Source: Tetracladium setigerum (lineage: Eukaryota; Ascomycota; Leotiomycetes; Helotiales). Taken from it: a stretch of DNA of 64,000 bases. Positions 23,224 to 35,094 of this stretch are shown piece by piece. Position numbers and translations under genes: made by a program. The notes under the pieces are model-generated. The model had not been told where the DNA came from. It searched no databases and was given only the letters and a program-made list of their open reading frames with translations. Location of the stretch: assembly GCA_031472005.1 (NCBI GenBank), contig PZJY01000010.1, positions 620,001-684,000 on the forward strand, in the 5' to 3' direction. Within the stretch, counting starts at the first letter, position 1. Each line of letters begins with the position of its first letter.

Positions 23224-25611
23224 ATGTTGTTCTCAGAAGAGGATGCGCCTGCGCTCAAGACATGGATTGTGAACCGTTTGGCAGACACGTAAGGGCTTCT
23301 TAATGCCACCGAATTTCTGACAAGCTAACTCTTTCTCTAGAACCGACGCCGATGCAGATGTTCTCGCTGATTATGTTCTCGCCCTTCTACGTCAGGATAT
23401 GCCAATTGAAGACGTGCGACAACTCTGTCTGGCAGAAATTCCTGACTTCCTCCAAAAGGATTCTGCCATTTTCGTCAAAGACGTCTTTGACGCGCTCCAA
23501 TACAAATCATACATCCCAGGCGCAGCCCCTCCTCCAACTCAACCACCTACAGGCCCTTCCGCACCCTCATACGGAGAATTAGGTATGGCACCGCTAGGAC
23601 AGCTCAACGGGGGGCGAAAGAGATCTTACAATGATCGAGGTGAGGGTGACTTCCAGAATGGAGGATACCAACAAGGTGGCGATCCAAATGGGAGACAGTA
23701 CAAGCAGCCTCGTCGGGGAGGACCAGGCATGGGACGAGGCGGCAATTATGACAACAACCCCAATTTCGGTGGCAGGGGAGGATACGGGGGAAATAGAGCA
23801 CCGGCGGCAAACAATATCAATATGCCTGCGCCAGGCTTCCATAACATGCCTGGAATGCCGAGTCCACCAGTTGGTATGCCAGGCATGATGCCAGGAATGC
23901 CGTTCGATCCAAACAATCCCATGGCTGCAATTCTCGCAATGCAACAAGCTCTGGGCCTCCCTGTTCCTCCAAGCATGCCTCAGTTCCCACAAGCTCCAGT
24001 GGCAGGTCAGAATCCAGGTTACAAGGGCCCACCTGGATCACAAAACAAACAGAGAAAGACCAGATGCAGAGATTACGATCAGAAGGGATACTGCGAAAGA
24101 GGCAGTACCTGCATGTTTGAGCATGGCGAGCACGGTGCTTGGGCTCCTCCAGCAAAGAATGACGAATACAACCCAAATACAAGTCTCATGACAGGCATCG
24201 AAGGAAATGCGGCACCAATCCCCAACATCAACCTTCGAGGAAGTATGAGGGGTCGGGGACGTGGACGTGGGGACTTCCGTAAGAATGGCAGATCGGAGTT
24301 CTCTTCTGACCGACCAAATTACGACAAGAGTAACACCTCCATTGTCATCGAAAACATCCCCGAGGAGAAGTTCACTGAAGATGAAGTCAAGGCCTTCTTT
24401 GCGGAGTTTGGAACCATTATTAATGTGGAAATGCGACCATACAAGCGTCTTGCAATCGTCAAGTTCGAGGACTGGGATAGTGCAAATGCAGCATACAAGT
24501 CACCAAAGGTCATCTTTGACAACAGATTCGTAAAAGTTTACTGGTTCGTTAACGCAGACTCCCTCCCACAACCTCCAGCAGGTAGACCCACAGATGGATC
24601 CTCTGCACCAACTCATGTCAAATCGGAACCCGAAATCGATATTGCAGAGTTCACCCGAAAGCAAGTGGAGGTGCAAAAGGCGCACGAGGAGAGGATGAAG
24701 AAGAAGCAAGAGATGGATGCAGCTCGTCAAGATCTCGAAAAGCGCCAAGAGGAACTTCTCAAGAACCAAGCCGAAGAGAAGCGAAAGTTGATGGAGAAGA
24801 TTGCTGCTAGGAGCGGTGCTAAGGCTGCATCGCCTGCTGCCGGAATCAAGCAAGAAGGTAGCGAGCCGAGTCAAACAGATCTACTGAAGGCTCAACTTGC
24901 TGCTTTGGAGGCAGAAGCACAATCGCTTGGTATCGATACTACAGCACTTCCCGATCAAGCATTGGGATCTAGCTTTCCTCCTCGTGGAGGCTACAGAGGC
25001 CGTGGTGGCTACAGAGGCAGAGGCACATTTGTACCACGTGGAGCTCGAGGTAGTTATCGCGGAAGGGGTGGAGCTCCATTTGTTGCTCCTGGCGGTGGAT
25101 CCATGAAGCTAGATAACCGTCCCAAGACTGTCTCTATGGCTGGTGTTGATTTCACCGATTCCGAAAAGGACGAGAATCTGAGGCATTACCTCTTGGTAAA
25201 TCCCCTCGACCATCATTTTCTATATATCACAAGATGCTAATTATAAGCCAGGGAATTGGTGAATACACCTCCATTGACGTAACGCCCTCCCTTACATCCA
25301 TCACTTTCAAGGAACGCTTCATCGCCGAAAAATTCATGTACGGCACTCCCGGCTGCGAGATCCCCTCCGTAGGCAAAGTCGACATGGCATGGGTTAAGAA
25401 CGCCTTCCCAGCACCACCACCGACCAACGACTCCTCGGCTGTCAAACGCGAAACCGTCAACCCCAGCAATAAAGACATCAATATGCTGGAAGATGGCGAT
25501 GCTATGGCCGGTGGTCCCAGAAATACCAATGCAAATAGTGGTAATGGAAACGTCGAGAGAGAGTCGAACCGAAATCTAGACTACGACGTCGGTGATGACG
25601 AGTGGATTTGA
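23224..25611 (+). CDS. Rmn1/RBM26-like RNA-binding protein (PWI-like, CCCH finger, RRM)
   Basis: Exons 23224-23288, 23341-25195 and 25252-25611 give 760 codons; introns are gtaagg...ttctctag and gtaaat...aagccag. Residues 1-85 form the PWI-like helical domain of RBM26/RBM27 (LKTWIVNRL, LADYVLALLRQD, FLQKDSAIFV). A CCCH finger follows near residue 235 (CRDYDQKGYCERGSTCMFEH), then an RRM near 330-400 with IVIENIPEE and RLAIVKFEDW. A charged coiled coil (about 440-520) and an RGG-rich stretch (GYRGRGGYRGRG) come next. In fission yeast the matching protein Rmn1 belongs to the MTREC/NURS nuclear RNA-surveillance complex that feeds transcripts to the exosome; the same role here is inferred from domain order. 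The N-terminal half has Gly/Pro/Met-rich low complexity. The start is fixed by the conserved MLFSEEDAPALKTW opening. Confidence 0.85.
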
Positions 25612-26565
25612 GCGAGCGCACATGATAATGATTACTTCTTCGGACGGGGATGGTGTCTGTCAACGGTTTTTAAAGATTTCTGATTCAGTTTTTTTTTTCT
25701 TTTTGAGAAGTTATGCACTTGCTTGCTTCGCATATATTCGGATGGAAATGGTGGGGGAGCATAGCATTTGCATTTTCCTCTGGCTTGGTCTACTAGCCCA
25801 GAATTGATCATATGTGGAGGGAGGGAGGGGAGAGATATGGAATGAGTTTGTAAGATTTGTAACAATAGATTGCCCTGCTTGTAGTATACAGAGGTCATGC
25901 CATGCCATGCCATGCCATACTAGGAGTGCCACTAAGAAGGAAGGCCAGGCCAGCACAAACAGAAGATATCAATTCTTATTTTGAAAAGCCATTCCTGATA
26001 TCATAAATATTTGCTCTTGTGAAATATTACACGTGTTAAAATTTCGTGATAAGTAAGAAAGTTAATAAATACCAGACATTGATACCTAGGCTGTTAGAAA
26101 TTAGAGGTACTGTACGCTTAATTATTGTGTATCTGAGTATCCCACTCTGTATATAGTTCTCTGCATATCTGCACTTCACATGAATATTATCTCCATCTCA
26201 ATTTTACAAGAAAGATATCGTGCGGCAAATATAAGGTCTTATGTTCACGACTTGGCTCACTATATCTGGGTAATCGTGCTCAGCACCATCACCAACTCAG
26301 TTCATATCACTAATTACGAAGTGACTTGATTGGGTGAGGGTGCTGACCGAACGATTAGGTGAGTAGCTAAATGTAGGTAAGATATATCCAGGGGTTTTAG
26401 CGCACGCGGCAAGGAGCCCCCATAAGCAAACTAGGAGTGACTTCACCAAAAGACTCACCACAGAATCATATCCTCCCCAGCGTGAAATCAACTTTATCCT
26501 CCTGCCACGTCCTATTCATTCAGATGTAAGCGGTGCATCTAGTACTGACCTTCAATCTGGCTTTG
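25612..26565. other. Intergenic region with a short pentanucleotide repeat
   Basis: No gene is supported. The 3' flank of the RNA-binding-protein gene contains a CATGC repeat at 25896-25918. The rest is the presumed upstream region of the HET gene. Confidence 0.4.
25896..25918. repeat. (CATGC)n microsatellite
   Basis: Four perfect CATGC units followed by a degenerate CATAC unit. Confidence 0.85.
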
Positions 26566-28619
26566 ATGGATCGATCTCGTCTACCTGGCCTGTTCGAGGA
26601 CGAACACTTGTGTACACGGTGTCGCGAGCTGCGTCTTATCAGTCTTGACCGATCCTCAACTCTCGAGGCTATTCATTCAGGTAGCTACACGACACTAATG
26701 GTGCCCCTGAGCGACCCAAGAACGTGGAGCTTAAGCTGCGAGATGTGTGACATCTTGCGAGGGCTTGCCAGCTACGACAAAAGCCAGGATGATGGTTCTA
26801 CTTTCTGCCTCGTTCCTGGGGTGCCTTGGTATTTCGGCGGACCATACTCTGACGATAAGATGAAACCAATCTGTTGGACCTTCCAGAATGGCTTGCCTTT
26901 TAATAACGAAAGACTTCATGAACACCTGGGATACTTAGTCAAAAAGTCTGATTCATGGCTGTGTCCACTTCCCCAACTAGACCATAACAATGATACCCGA
27001 GACGAAGCCAAGATTACAGCCCTCAACTCTTTTGCAGACTTAGGCGTTGTTAAACAATAGTTGGAAGATTGTGAATCGGGTCACTCACAGTGCCGGGTAC
27101 AAAGTGAACATGCGAGGAAGCACTTATCCCTGGAAGGTTTTCCTTTCAGAGTTATCAACTGTGCTGAAAAGAAAATCACGCCGCTCCCAAAAAATGCACA
27201 GTATCTGACCCTCAGTTATCTATGGGGCGTAGCAAGTGCAGATGAGGAAGACGTTGCAGATGGGCAATTGCCGACAAGGTTTCTAAAGGCAATACACGAT
27301 GCTATAAAAGCGACACTTGGTCTCGGTTTCAAGTATCTGTGGGTTGATCGCTATTGCATATATCAATCAGATCCGAGAGACAAAGAAATACAACTACGTC
27401 GGATGGGTGCCATTTATTCTGGCTCTTTTGCCACTCTCGTCGCAGCCGCAGGTGAAGACCCCAAATTTGGCTTACCAGGCATATCCCCTCGTCCTTCATC
27501 TAGGGTAGTACTGAAGAAGTAAAATTCGGTCTGGGTAATACCCCCAGCGTCGCGAGAAGCGGTCCTGGAAAGCACCTGGAACACGCGCGGCTGGACCTAC
27601 CAGGAAGCAGTCTTGTCTTTGCGCCTCAGATGCTTCCTCCTCAACAGATCTATTTCGAATGTCAACAATGCTCCCTTATTGAGTCCGTCTCATCCCTCGA
27701 TTCCACTGAAGGCATAATTCCGACATACATAGAACCGCTATTCCCTATGTACACGACGAAGGAATTAGGGCTAGAGCAAGGGCGTGGAGGCTTGTATGGG
27801 CATATCGAGCGTACACCCGCAGAAAATTGACAATGTCTAATGATATTTTGAACGGCATATCCGGCGTGTTTGAAGATATCTGCTCCCGGGGAAACGAAAC
27901 TTCACTTCATATCGGGTGTACCCACCATCTCCATCCCATCATACTCATCCAATGATAATACACTCCATACACCAGCTCAACATTTTGCTAGCTCCCTGTG
28001 TTGGGATGGACCTGGACCTGCACATCGTCGAGAAGGGTTCCCGAGTTGGTCATGGGCAGGATGGCATCAAGAAGTCTTCCGCTCCGGTGGAGCTCGTGTC
28101 GGTCACATTGGAGGTGACTTTCTTCCAATCTCGGTTGACTTGAACTGGCCCAATATTGATTCCGATCAGACTTGGACCAATTTGGCTTTATTTCTAGAAT
28201 TTCAAAAGACACAACCCGAGTGCACTACCCTTGTGCAACGAATCCGTATTAAATCTTTGCTCCTTCCAAAGGTAAACTTTCGATGGGAGCCCGATCAACC
28301 GGAACAAGGAACCTCTATGGGCTCGTGGACCGCATCAATCGATGGCACACCACAGGGGACTTTACAGGCAGATTTTAATCCCAATGGGCTCACTAGAAAA
28401 TACTCTTCCCAATTTGATGGAAGAACATTCCCTGGGTTAATCCTTGGGGTATGTAAAAGCGACGAATGGACTCCGCCGTTGTTCACTTTTGATGTCCTTG
28501 TTTTCAAAGAAGATTCTAATGGAAATGCTGAAAGGGTGGTGCTGGTTGGATTTCGATGTCAGGATTTGAGCGAATGGCTCATGAATTCCCTTAGGCAGGT
28601 CAGCGTTATACTTGTTTAG
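26566..28619 (+). pseudogene. HET-domain protein, disrupted reading frame
   Basis: A HET-family protein can be followed along the whole span but not in one frame. N-terminal LCTRCREL and SCEMCDIL, then YLTLSYLWG, FKYLWVDRYCIYQ, RRMGAIYSGS, NTRGWTYQEAVLS, IYFECQQC, YTRRKLT, LNGISGVFEDI and FPSWSWAGWH appear in the correct order. Lesions are an in-frame TAG at 27058-27060, between VVKQ and LEDCESGH where the family normally has Trp, and frame changes near 27503-27505, 27541-27545, 27626-27636, 27811 and 27914-27916. Most of these fall in or beside G or C runs and all go in the direction of missing bases, as in neighbouring genes. So they may be assembly errors, but the TAG is a substitution and would still end the protein early. 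An upstream in-frame ATG at 26533 also exists; I prefer 26566 (MDRSRLPGL). Confidence 0.75.
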
Positions 28620-28894
28620 TCGTAGTGGGATAGAAATGGGGTTTCTGAATCTAGGGCTTTACTTTTCATTTTCCCTCGTCCTTCTTGGTAGACCTTATCG
28701 GGTTAGTTACATTTAGACTATCAACTGTTTTCTCGATTCTCGAGTTCAACAAGAAACTGTCAAGGGGACAGCCAAAATACAGTAAGCGACGATCGCTTAC
28801 TGTCTTGGCAAAGTGGGACGCAGCACAAAATAGTGAGATGGGTATTTGCCGCGCCCAGCCATAGCCTAAATAGCTACCGACACTCGTACACAAA

Positions 28895-29607
28895 CTAGAA
28901 CATTAGAAAAGAAAAACTAATTTGCATTGTTTTCTCTCTATACTTTCTACACCCTACAAATATACATTTCAGTTCCTTCATTCCCCTCTTCCCTTCTGAC
29001 CACACTATAGCTAACTGTCTCAAAGTAGTCCAGCCCACCATTCCCAGGCATATATCCTCATCAACTATTTGTCCGATGGCAAATAAGAGATTTGCCCAAC
29101 AACTCCATTGGTGATGAAAGATAAAATGGATTTGCCCAAAAGTTATCAACATGGTAAATGGCAGAAATATAGCCACTCCAAAAAAAAAAACCGCGATGGC
29201 TTCAGTTACCATCTCCGAGGCGAGAGTTCCACTATCTCCATACGCATTGAACATATCTTGCCAGCTGGAATATACCCCATTGAGCTGTATGGCGAGAATG
29301 ATAGAGTCGACTGCACCGTTTTTGGAATAAACAGTGTAGCCAATGTTGATAATCTGGCTGCCCCTGTTTGTCAAAGCATCGTGATGGCATCCGAAGCTCG
29401 GGTGCCCAGCGAGGTAATGATGGAGCCGTGGTTTATGACGAGGCCAGGAAGGATGTTTCTGGTACCGTGGAACAAACTCATGTAGTGTTCATTTGGTGTT
29501 CTGCCATTTTTGAAATATACACCGGGTTCGGATCGCTTCTCGGTTCTGGAAATGAGTGCGCGGTTGGAAGTCTTATGTGGCATGTTGGTTGTGACCTCTT
29601 CAGACAT
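28895..29607 (-). CDS. Unclassified small membrane-protein gene or remnant, one frame change
   Basis: I do not recognise this protein. From 29607 a frame reads MSEEVTTNMPHK and continues to SLFHGTRNILPGL, IITSLGTRASDAI, and stops at 29371. The next frame begins at once with TNRGSQIINIGY and runs to 28895, including a strong hydrophobic segment (AVFFFGVAIFLPFTMLITFG). One missing base near 29371-29376 would join them into about 238 codons. Upstream a good donor (GAC|gtaagtacc) and acceptor (atatttacag) flank a short interval just before the ATG, suggesting a spliced 5' untranslated exon and thus transcription. The text is not low-complexity. It could be a real gene with an assembly indel, or a decaying one. 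The C-terminal 50 residues may be wrong if a further intron exists. Confidence 0.4.
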
Positions 29608-30674
29608 GCTGTAAATATCTTCCTCGATCGTCTACTCCTTTCCACCATGGGGTACTTACGTCTAGAAGGGTTTCCCCAACTTAGCTGAACCTGACGTTAT
29701 GGAAACCGACAAGTTACGAACACACAATTAATTCCATCTACTCCAAGATCAAACTGACTACCTCAGATTGCATCAAAAATCGAACTAAATTAAGCAGCCT
29801 TGCATCCGAAATCCACCTAGATACTACATGCCGGCTGCCATTTGCTAGCAGAGCAGGGGTCTCTGAAAAGTAAACAATAATTTTCACAACCCCATGCCCC
29901 CCATTTCCCACGATGGGCGACTGGGAGCAGAGAGAGAGAACGCGCAGTACGCGATCTCTTCTGCCGCACCTTGTTCTTTTTTCATGTAAATTCTGTCTAC
30001 GTCTGCGCTGCAAAGGGAAGTTCGATGATAACATGACGGAGAAAAAGAAAGAGGTGATGGGAGGCAATTTCTTCTGGAACTTTGGAAATGGGTAGAAATC
30101 ATCGAATTCTCAGCCATATAAAAATAGAACTCGTAGTATGAGTTCCCTTACGTCAATATTCTGGCTCTCTCTCTCCCTCTCTCTGTACTATCATATCTTA
30201 TATATATATATCTTTCTAGTATAAACCATTCCACCCATGATCCATCCATAATGCATCGCTCGCTACCTATAATGAGAAAAGTCAAAGAAAAAAAGAAGAC
30301 GAAAGGAAGGAATCTCCTTGGAGATGACCACGCTTATAAAGTAACGCCCCGTCATCCCATCCCATTCCACCCCATCCCAAATCGACGCTTCAAGTAGTAA
30401 ATGCCATGACAGCAGCTCATCTAAAAAATAATATCATCACAAGAAAGAAAAAAACAGGGATTCTCCTCTCCTCTCCTCCCTGTCTACCCATTAACTTTGT
30501 TTTGGCGTTTAGGGTCATTAGTTTCTAATATTCGATGCATCTGTCGACAGTGATACCTTCACTGATTGATGCTTTGGTTGGTCTGTTCTTGCCCCCCCCC
30601 CCCCTCGGTGCAGTTCCCACCTAGTAGTGAGAAGACGCCCTTCTCATCTCACCTCGCCACGATCTCACTCCTCC
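29608..30674. other. Intergenic, low-complexity tracts
   Basis: Contains CTCTC tracts near 30162-30188, a TATATATA stretch near 30200-30212 and a run of 13 C at 30592-30604. It also carries the 3' flank of the SNF2 gene. No gene is supported. Confidence 0.45.
30592..30604. repeat. C13 homopolymer
   Basis: Thirteen consecutive C in the 3' flank of the SNF2-RING gene. Confidence 0.85.
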
Positions 30675-33600
30675 TCACTTGAACAAACTCCTCAAATCCT
30701 CTAATCTCTTCCTCGCTGCCTCCGACCGATCCAACCTCCCGGGACCCTTCTGCTGATCCATACTCAGACTCGCCAACTTCTTCTTCTTCTCCTGCAGCTC
30801 CAACATCTTCTCCTCAAAGCTATCATTCATGATATACCTCACCGTCGTGACCTCTCTCTTCTGTCCAAGCCTGTGCACACGATCGATCGCTTGCGCCTCA
30901 GCGGCAGGGTTGTACTGAGGTTCCATGACGTAGACTTTGTTGGCGGTTGTGAGATTGAGTCCTAGACCACCTGCGGAGATAGAGACTAAGATAACGAGAA
31001 TAGAAGGGTCTTCACGGAAGGTTTCGAGAGCTTGGCCGCGAGCTGGGCGGGTCATCTTGCCGTCGAGACGGGTGTATTTGATACCGTTTTCTTCGAGGGC
31101 GATTTGGATTAAATCGAGATGGGAGGTCCAGCCGGAGAAGATGACGCTTTTGATCGGAGGTTCGTTGGGTTTGAGGGCGGATTCTTGGTTGGATTTTAGG
31201 AGGTCGTGGATAAGTGCTTTAGTCTTGGTGTGAGGACCACTGTAGCGCTCGGAGCGGGTTTGTTTGATTTTGCCTTTGGAATCAGCGCGGGAGTCTACTT
31301 GCTCGTCGATGTCACCTTGCTTTAGTGCGAAATAGGAAACTCGGATATGCTGTTGACACGACGGGCAATTAATGTCGTTCCGACCTGGGAATGCCTCATC
31401 AATCTGAGCTTTGTAATTCCCGATGCAAGCATTGCAGATAATGTGGAAACAAGGTGTCATGTAGCCAATTACTTCGTCCTTGGGCTCATCTGTTTCAACA
31501 TCGTTCGGACCGATCTTGTGGTTGCATTGTAGGCAGATATCGGCATTCGTCTCTTGCATGAGATTCAACATATCGTATGCTTGCTTTGATGACAACGCGG
31601 GTTTATCGTCCTCATCGTCACTATCGAGATCGATTGCAGAAGCCTTGCTCAAGCCGCTCATTATCTTTAAATCTTCTTCGCCTAACAGATCTTGGCCGTG
31701 AGCACAGATGAGTCGAAGTCGGAGGATTGACTGCAAAATGTGGACATAGGACTTTCCACCTAAACTTTGACCCTGACCAACAATGACCTTAACCCGATCG
31801 TTCGCGTTCTTTGCGAATATTTCATAAAGCATACGCTCTTCTGAGTTAAAATCAAGTTTGACGAGATTATCTGTGCGGGTTGGTAGGTCAATTCTATCTT
31901 TGAGACGTCGGAGAGTGATGCTATCAACCAAAAGGCGAAGCTCTGTGAGACTTAGTCAGCATATATATATGGAAAGGATTGGGTGTCAAGATATGTCCAA
32001 AATCTGTACGTACTGGGCAATATCTCAGGGTCACAGAGCTTGAAAGGAGACAGGATATGTTGATTAAAGCCGTTCCGCTCATCAAAAGGCTTAATGCGCA
32101 GGAAGATCATGAGCGCACCCAAATCATCGAGACGATTCTGGACTGGAGTACCGGTAACAGCCCATCTGCGGCTTGCTGGGAGTCGGCAGATAGCTTTGGA
32201 TTGCTGGGTCGACTGCTCTCGAATCATGTGGGCCTCATCGAGCACAATTCTGAACCAATTGATTTCTTCGAGAGGATATGTGCCCTGTTTATTCTTGCTC
32301 CTAGCATTGAACTCGCTCGCTACAGCACCGTAGGTAGTAATGACCAAGTCGAACTGAGAAAGCTTCCTGATGTCCTTGATTCGGCCGGTGCCATGATAGA
32401 TGTAGTAACTGAAACTGCCTATTATTTAAAATCCGTGGTTAGCGTACCATTCCAGATGAAGTCGAGGGGGCAAGAACGAGGTCGAAAACAGTATCAATCT
32501 CCAAAGTTTTACGAACCTGGCTTGATATGCTGCTTGATTTGTTCCTCCCAATTCGCAATCACACTAAGGGAGAGACTAATAGCGTGGTCTTGCAATTCAT
32601 AGCCAGAGGAGCCTGTTCAATCTTTGGAAGAGCAGTCTTTCCCTTCCCCTTGCGCATAGGACAGAGCTCTCGGTTGTCTCTCGACTCATGAGGGTCTAGC
32701 TGTGCCCACTCCTCCGCCTCAACGTCTAGTGTCTTTGTGACAAGCGAAAGGATACTCAAAGTCTTGCCGAGACCCATCATATCTGCTAAAATACCTCCGA
32801 GGACTTGTGGTGGATCGTGTTCCTCTGTCTCGCCTGTAATAACATTGTAATAGCTCTTCTGGCCATTAGGTCCGATGTTGCGACGCCACAACGAACTGTT
32901 GCCCTTATCATCGCCATCGTTTCGATTTCCAAAAACTCTAGGTTTCTCCTTACCTGTCATAAAGTACAAGCCTTGCTTCTGATGTCGAAGCAAGTCGGTG
33001 GTAATCCTGTAGTTTGGTTCCATCTCGGCTAGGTTTTCAGAACGCTCTAATGTGTCGAATACATTCAAGACATCGTTTCTGATTTCTTCGGTTGTGCGTT
33101 GAGGACCACTGGGGCGGCTACCGAAAGATCTTGCCGGTGGCGGCGGTGGGCGCTCGATGATATGAGGATTGTAGAGCTCTTTCTCCGCAAAGATTGGAGT
33201 TCTCAACCACACATTCTTCTGCGAAAGATGTCTCCCGATCTGGAGCGCATGCTTTCTCGGTCCGTAGATATTGAGATCGAGAGGATAGCGCACAGACACA
33301 CTCTCACCAGGCTGGGGATCACCAAATTTCTTGGGTCTTGACAGGATTCTACCGGATGTTCGTATCTTGAAATTGGCATCCAGTAATGGCACCAAAGCAA
33401 TGGAAGTGTTGGTATCAACACAGCCAATGAGTTCCCGAGTCCCGTCGTAGACATGAATCACCGTTGTCCTGTCTCCCACGCGTCTCCTGAGTTGAAGCCT
33501 AACCTGTGGCCAGTTGTTGCCGGTCGATATAGTCGTCGAGGTAGGTTTTGGACAGGGCACCCTATGAGTGTTGATTTCCGCACCCTCCACTCGACCATAG

Positions 33601-34297
33601 CAGACCTCCTTGTCGCCAGGATTCTCGAGAAGTATTACATCGTCGTCGTCATCCAGAAGCGCAATCGTCGGGCCTTTAGTTCCATTTGCCGAGGCCTCCT
33701 TTCGACCGGTCTCCCTCTGCTCTTTCATATATGTTCCAAGTACTCCGTTCTGACCCCCACCGCCATTGAACTGCATCTTCCCGCTTTCGTCCTGCTCGAT
33801 CTTTCTTCGCTTGGGTACCTGCGTATACATATCTCGTTCGACTATGCCGTGCTGTTTCTCTAGCATGCTACCCATGCCCATGACTGGTCCTCCATTCGAG
33901 TACCCGTTCTGGTGACCATTGCCGTTGAAACTGCCAGTTGGATACGCATACGAAATGGAAGTATTATCACTTGGACTGGCGAAGTGAAACATCGGAGCTG
34001 GCTGTTGTTGCTGAGGATATGGATGGGCGCGAGTGTTGGGGTTTCCAAAGCCAGACTGGGCTGATTGTGGGCGGGCGGAAGCCGGACTTCGAGGATTTAA
34101 CAAAGCTGCGGGATCCCAAGTTTCCTCGAGAAAGACTGGTGCACCGTTCGCATCTCGAGGGCCTGTATAAGACTTCCAAATATCTGTATTACCATTTGTA
34201 AGCCTTCGACACGTCCTGGAAGCCCGGCGCAGAGGAGAGAAGAGTGTCTTGCCACCACCGGAGACTTACCACCACCATTTGCGTTATTGCCCGCCAT
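30675..34297 (-). CDS. SNF2-family DNA translocase with RING finger, Rad5/HLTF type; one apparent frameshift
   Basis: Exons are 34297-34270, 34183-32517, 32418-32014 and 31942-30675, giving 1123 codons once one base is restored. Rad5/HLTF (SMARCA3) proteins remodel stalled replication forks and ubiquitinate PCNA. Visible parts in order are: a Gln/Pro/Gly-rich N terminus; a HIRAN-like block (about 200-296; YGRVEG, VIHVYDG); helicase motif I (GGILADMMGLGKT, about 477-484); TLLVSPLS and NWEEQ; the DEAH box (LDEAHMI); TGTPVQN; a RING finger inserted in the helicase (about 835-900; CLQC, CFHIICNAC, CPSC); and the C-terminal motifs ISAGGLGLNLT and AIDRVHRLGQ. The frame change is at 32578-32580: the coding strand has CCC where SPLSV needs CCCC, and the intron phase downstream demands it. 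Motif I has DMMG where SNF2 proteins usually have DEMG. Which Rad5-family subgroup it belongs to needs a tree. Confidence 0.87.
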
Positions 34298-35094
34298 ATT
34301 CAATGCCCTGTACTGCGCGTAGCGCGTATCACCTACTGTATTCCTTCCTGCATGCGACTGTGACTTTGAGGCGTGGTAGACGGTTCGTATCGTCGACGAT
34401 TTGGACCAAGAATTGCGTCGTTAAGAGAGATGCGCGAATGTCGCTGGGTGTTCGGGCGTGCAGGAGTTGAGAAGGAATCTTCGAGGCAAATTTTTGAAGA
34501 TGAAAAAGGAAGAAAGCCTTGGTACAAAGGACTTCGTAAGCAGAAAACGCCAGCGCTATGTTGCGACATCAAAAGAGGGAAGTGTCAGTGTGAATCACCA
34601 ATAGTGAAGGGGAAAGTCTCGTCGGCTTTCAATATCAGGTCGCGATGGCTTGGCAAAGATGATAAAGTGAATTGTCGGACTTACGAAGGAGCCGGCAAGT
34701 ATTAGTAAGACTAGAACGAGCTAGCAACGCGTGGCGGCCGAAGGTAAAAAGAACGTTTAAAACAAATAAAGGCTATCAAAGATGAAATTTAGAATAGTGA
34801 ACTCGAGACATGGTTGTACAGTACACTAATAAAGGTATCTACTCGTATATACTCCGTATGGGCTGCAACAATCGTCGTTTGTCCCAAAGTCTAAAACTGG
34901 GTATGACCAGACCAAAATAGACCACAACAATAAGGTACAAGCCATAATCAAGTCTGAATGAATCAAAGGGCATTTCATTTCCAAACACTTTCTACCCTTT
35001 ATGCCATTACCTGTAAGCACTGCACCGCACCTCGCTTGCTAACGCCGTAACTTCTATTATGATACATCCAAACGAACCGCCGCCTCGGTCCAGA
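34298..35094. other. SNF2 upstream region and LSB6 3' flank
   Basis: No gene is supported. The left part should hold the SNF2-gene promoter. A frame at 34373-34705 has no recognisable features. Confidence 0.4.
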
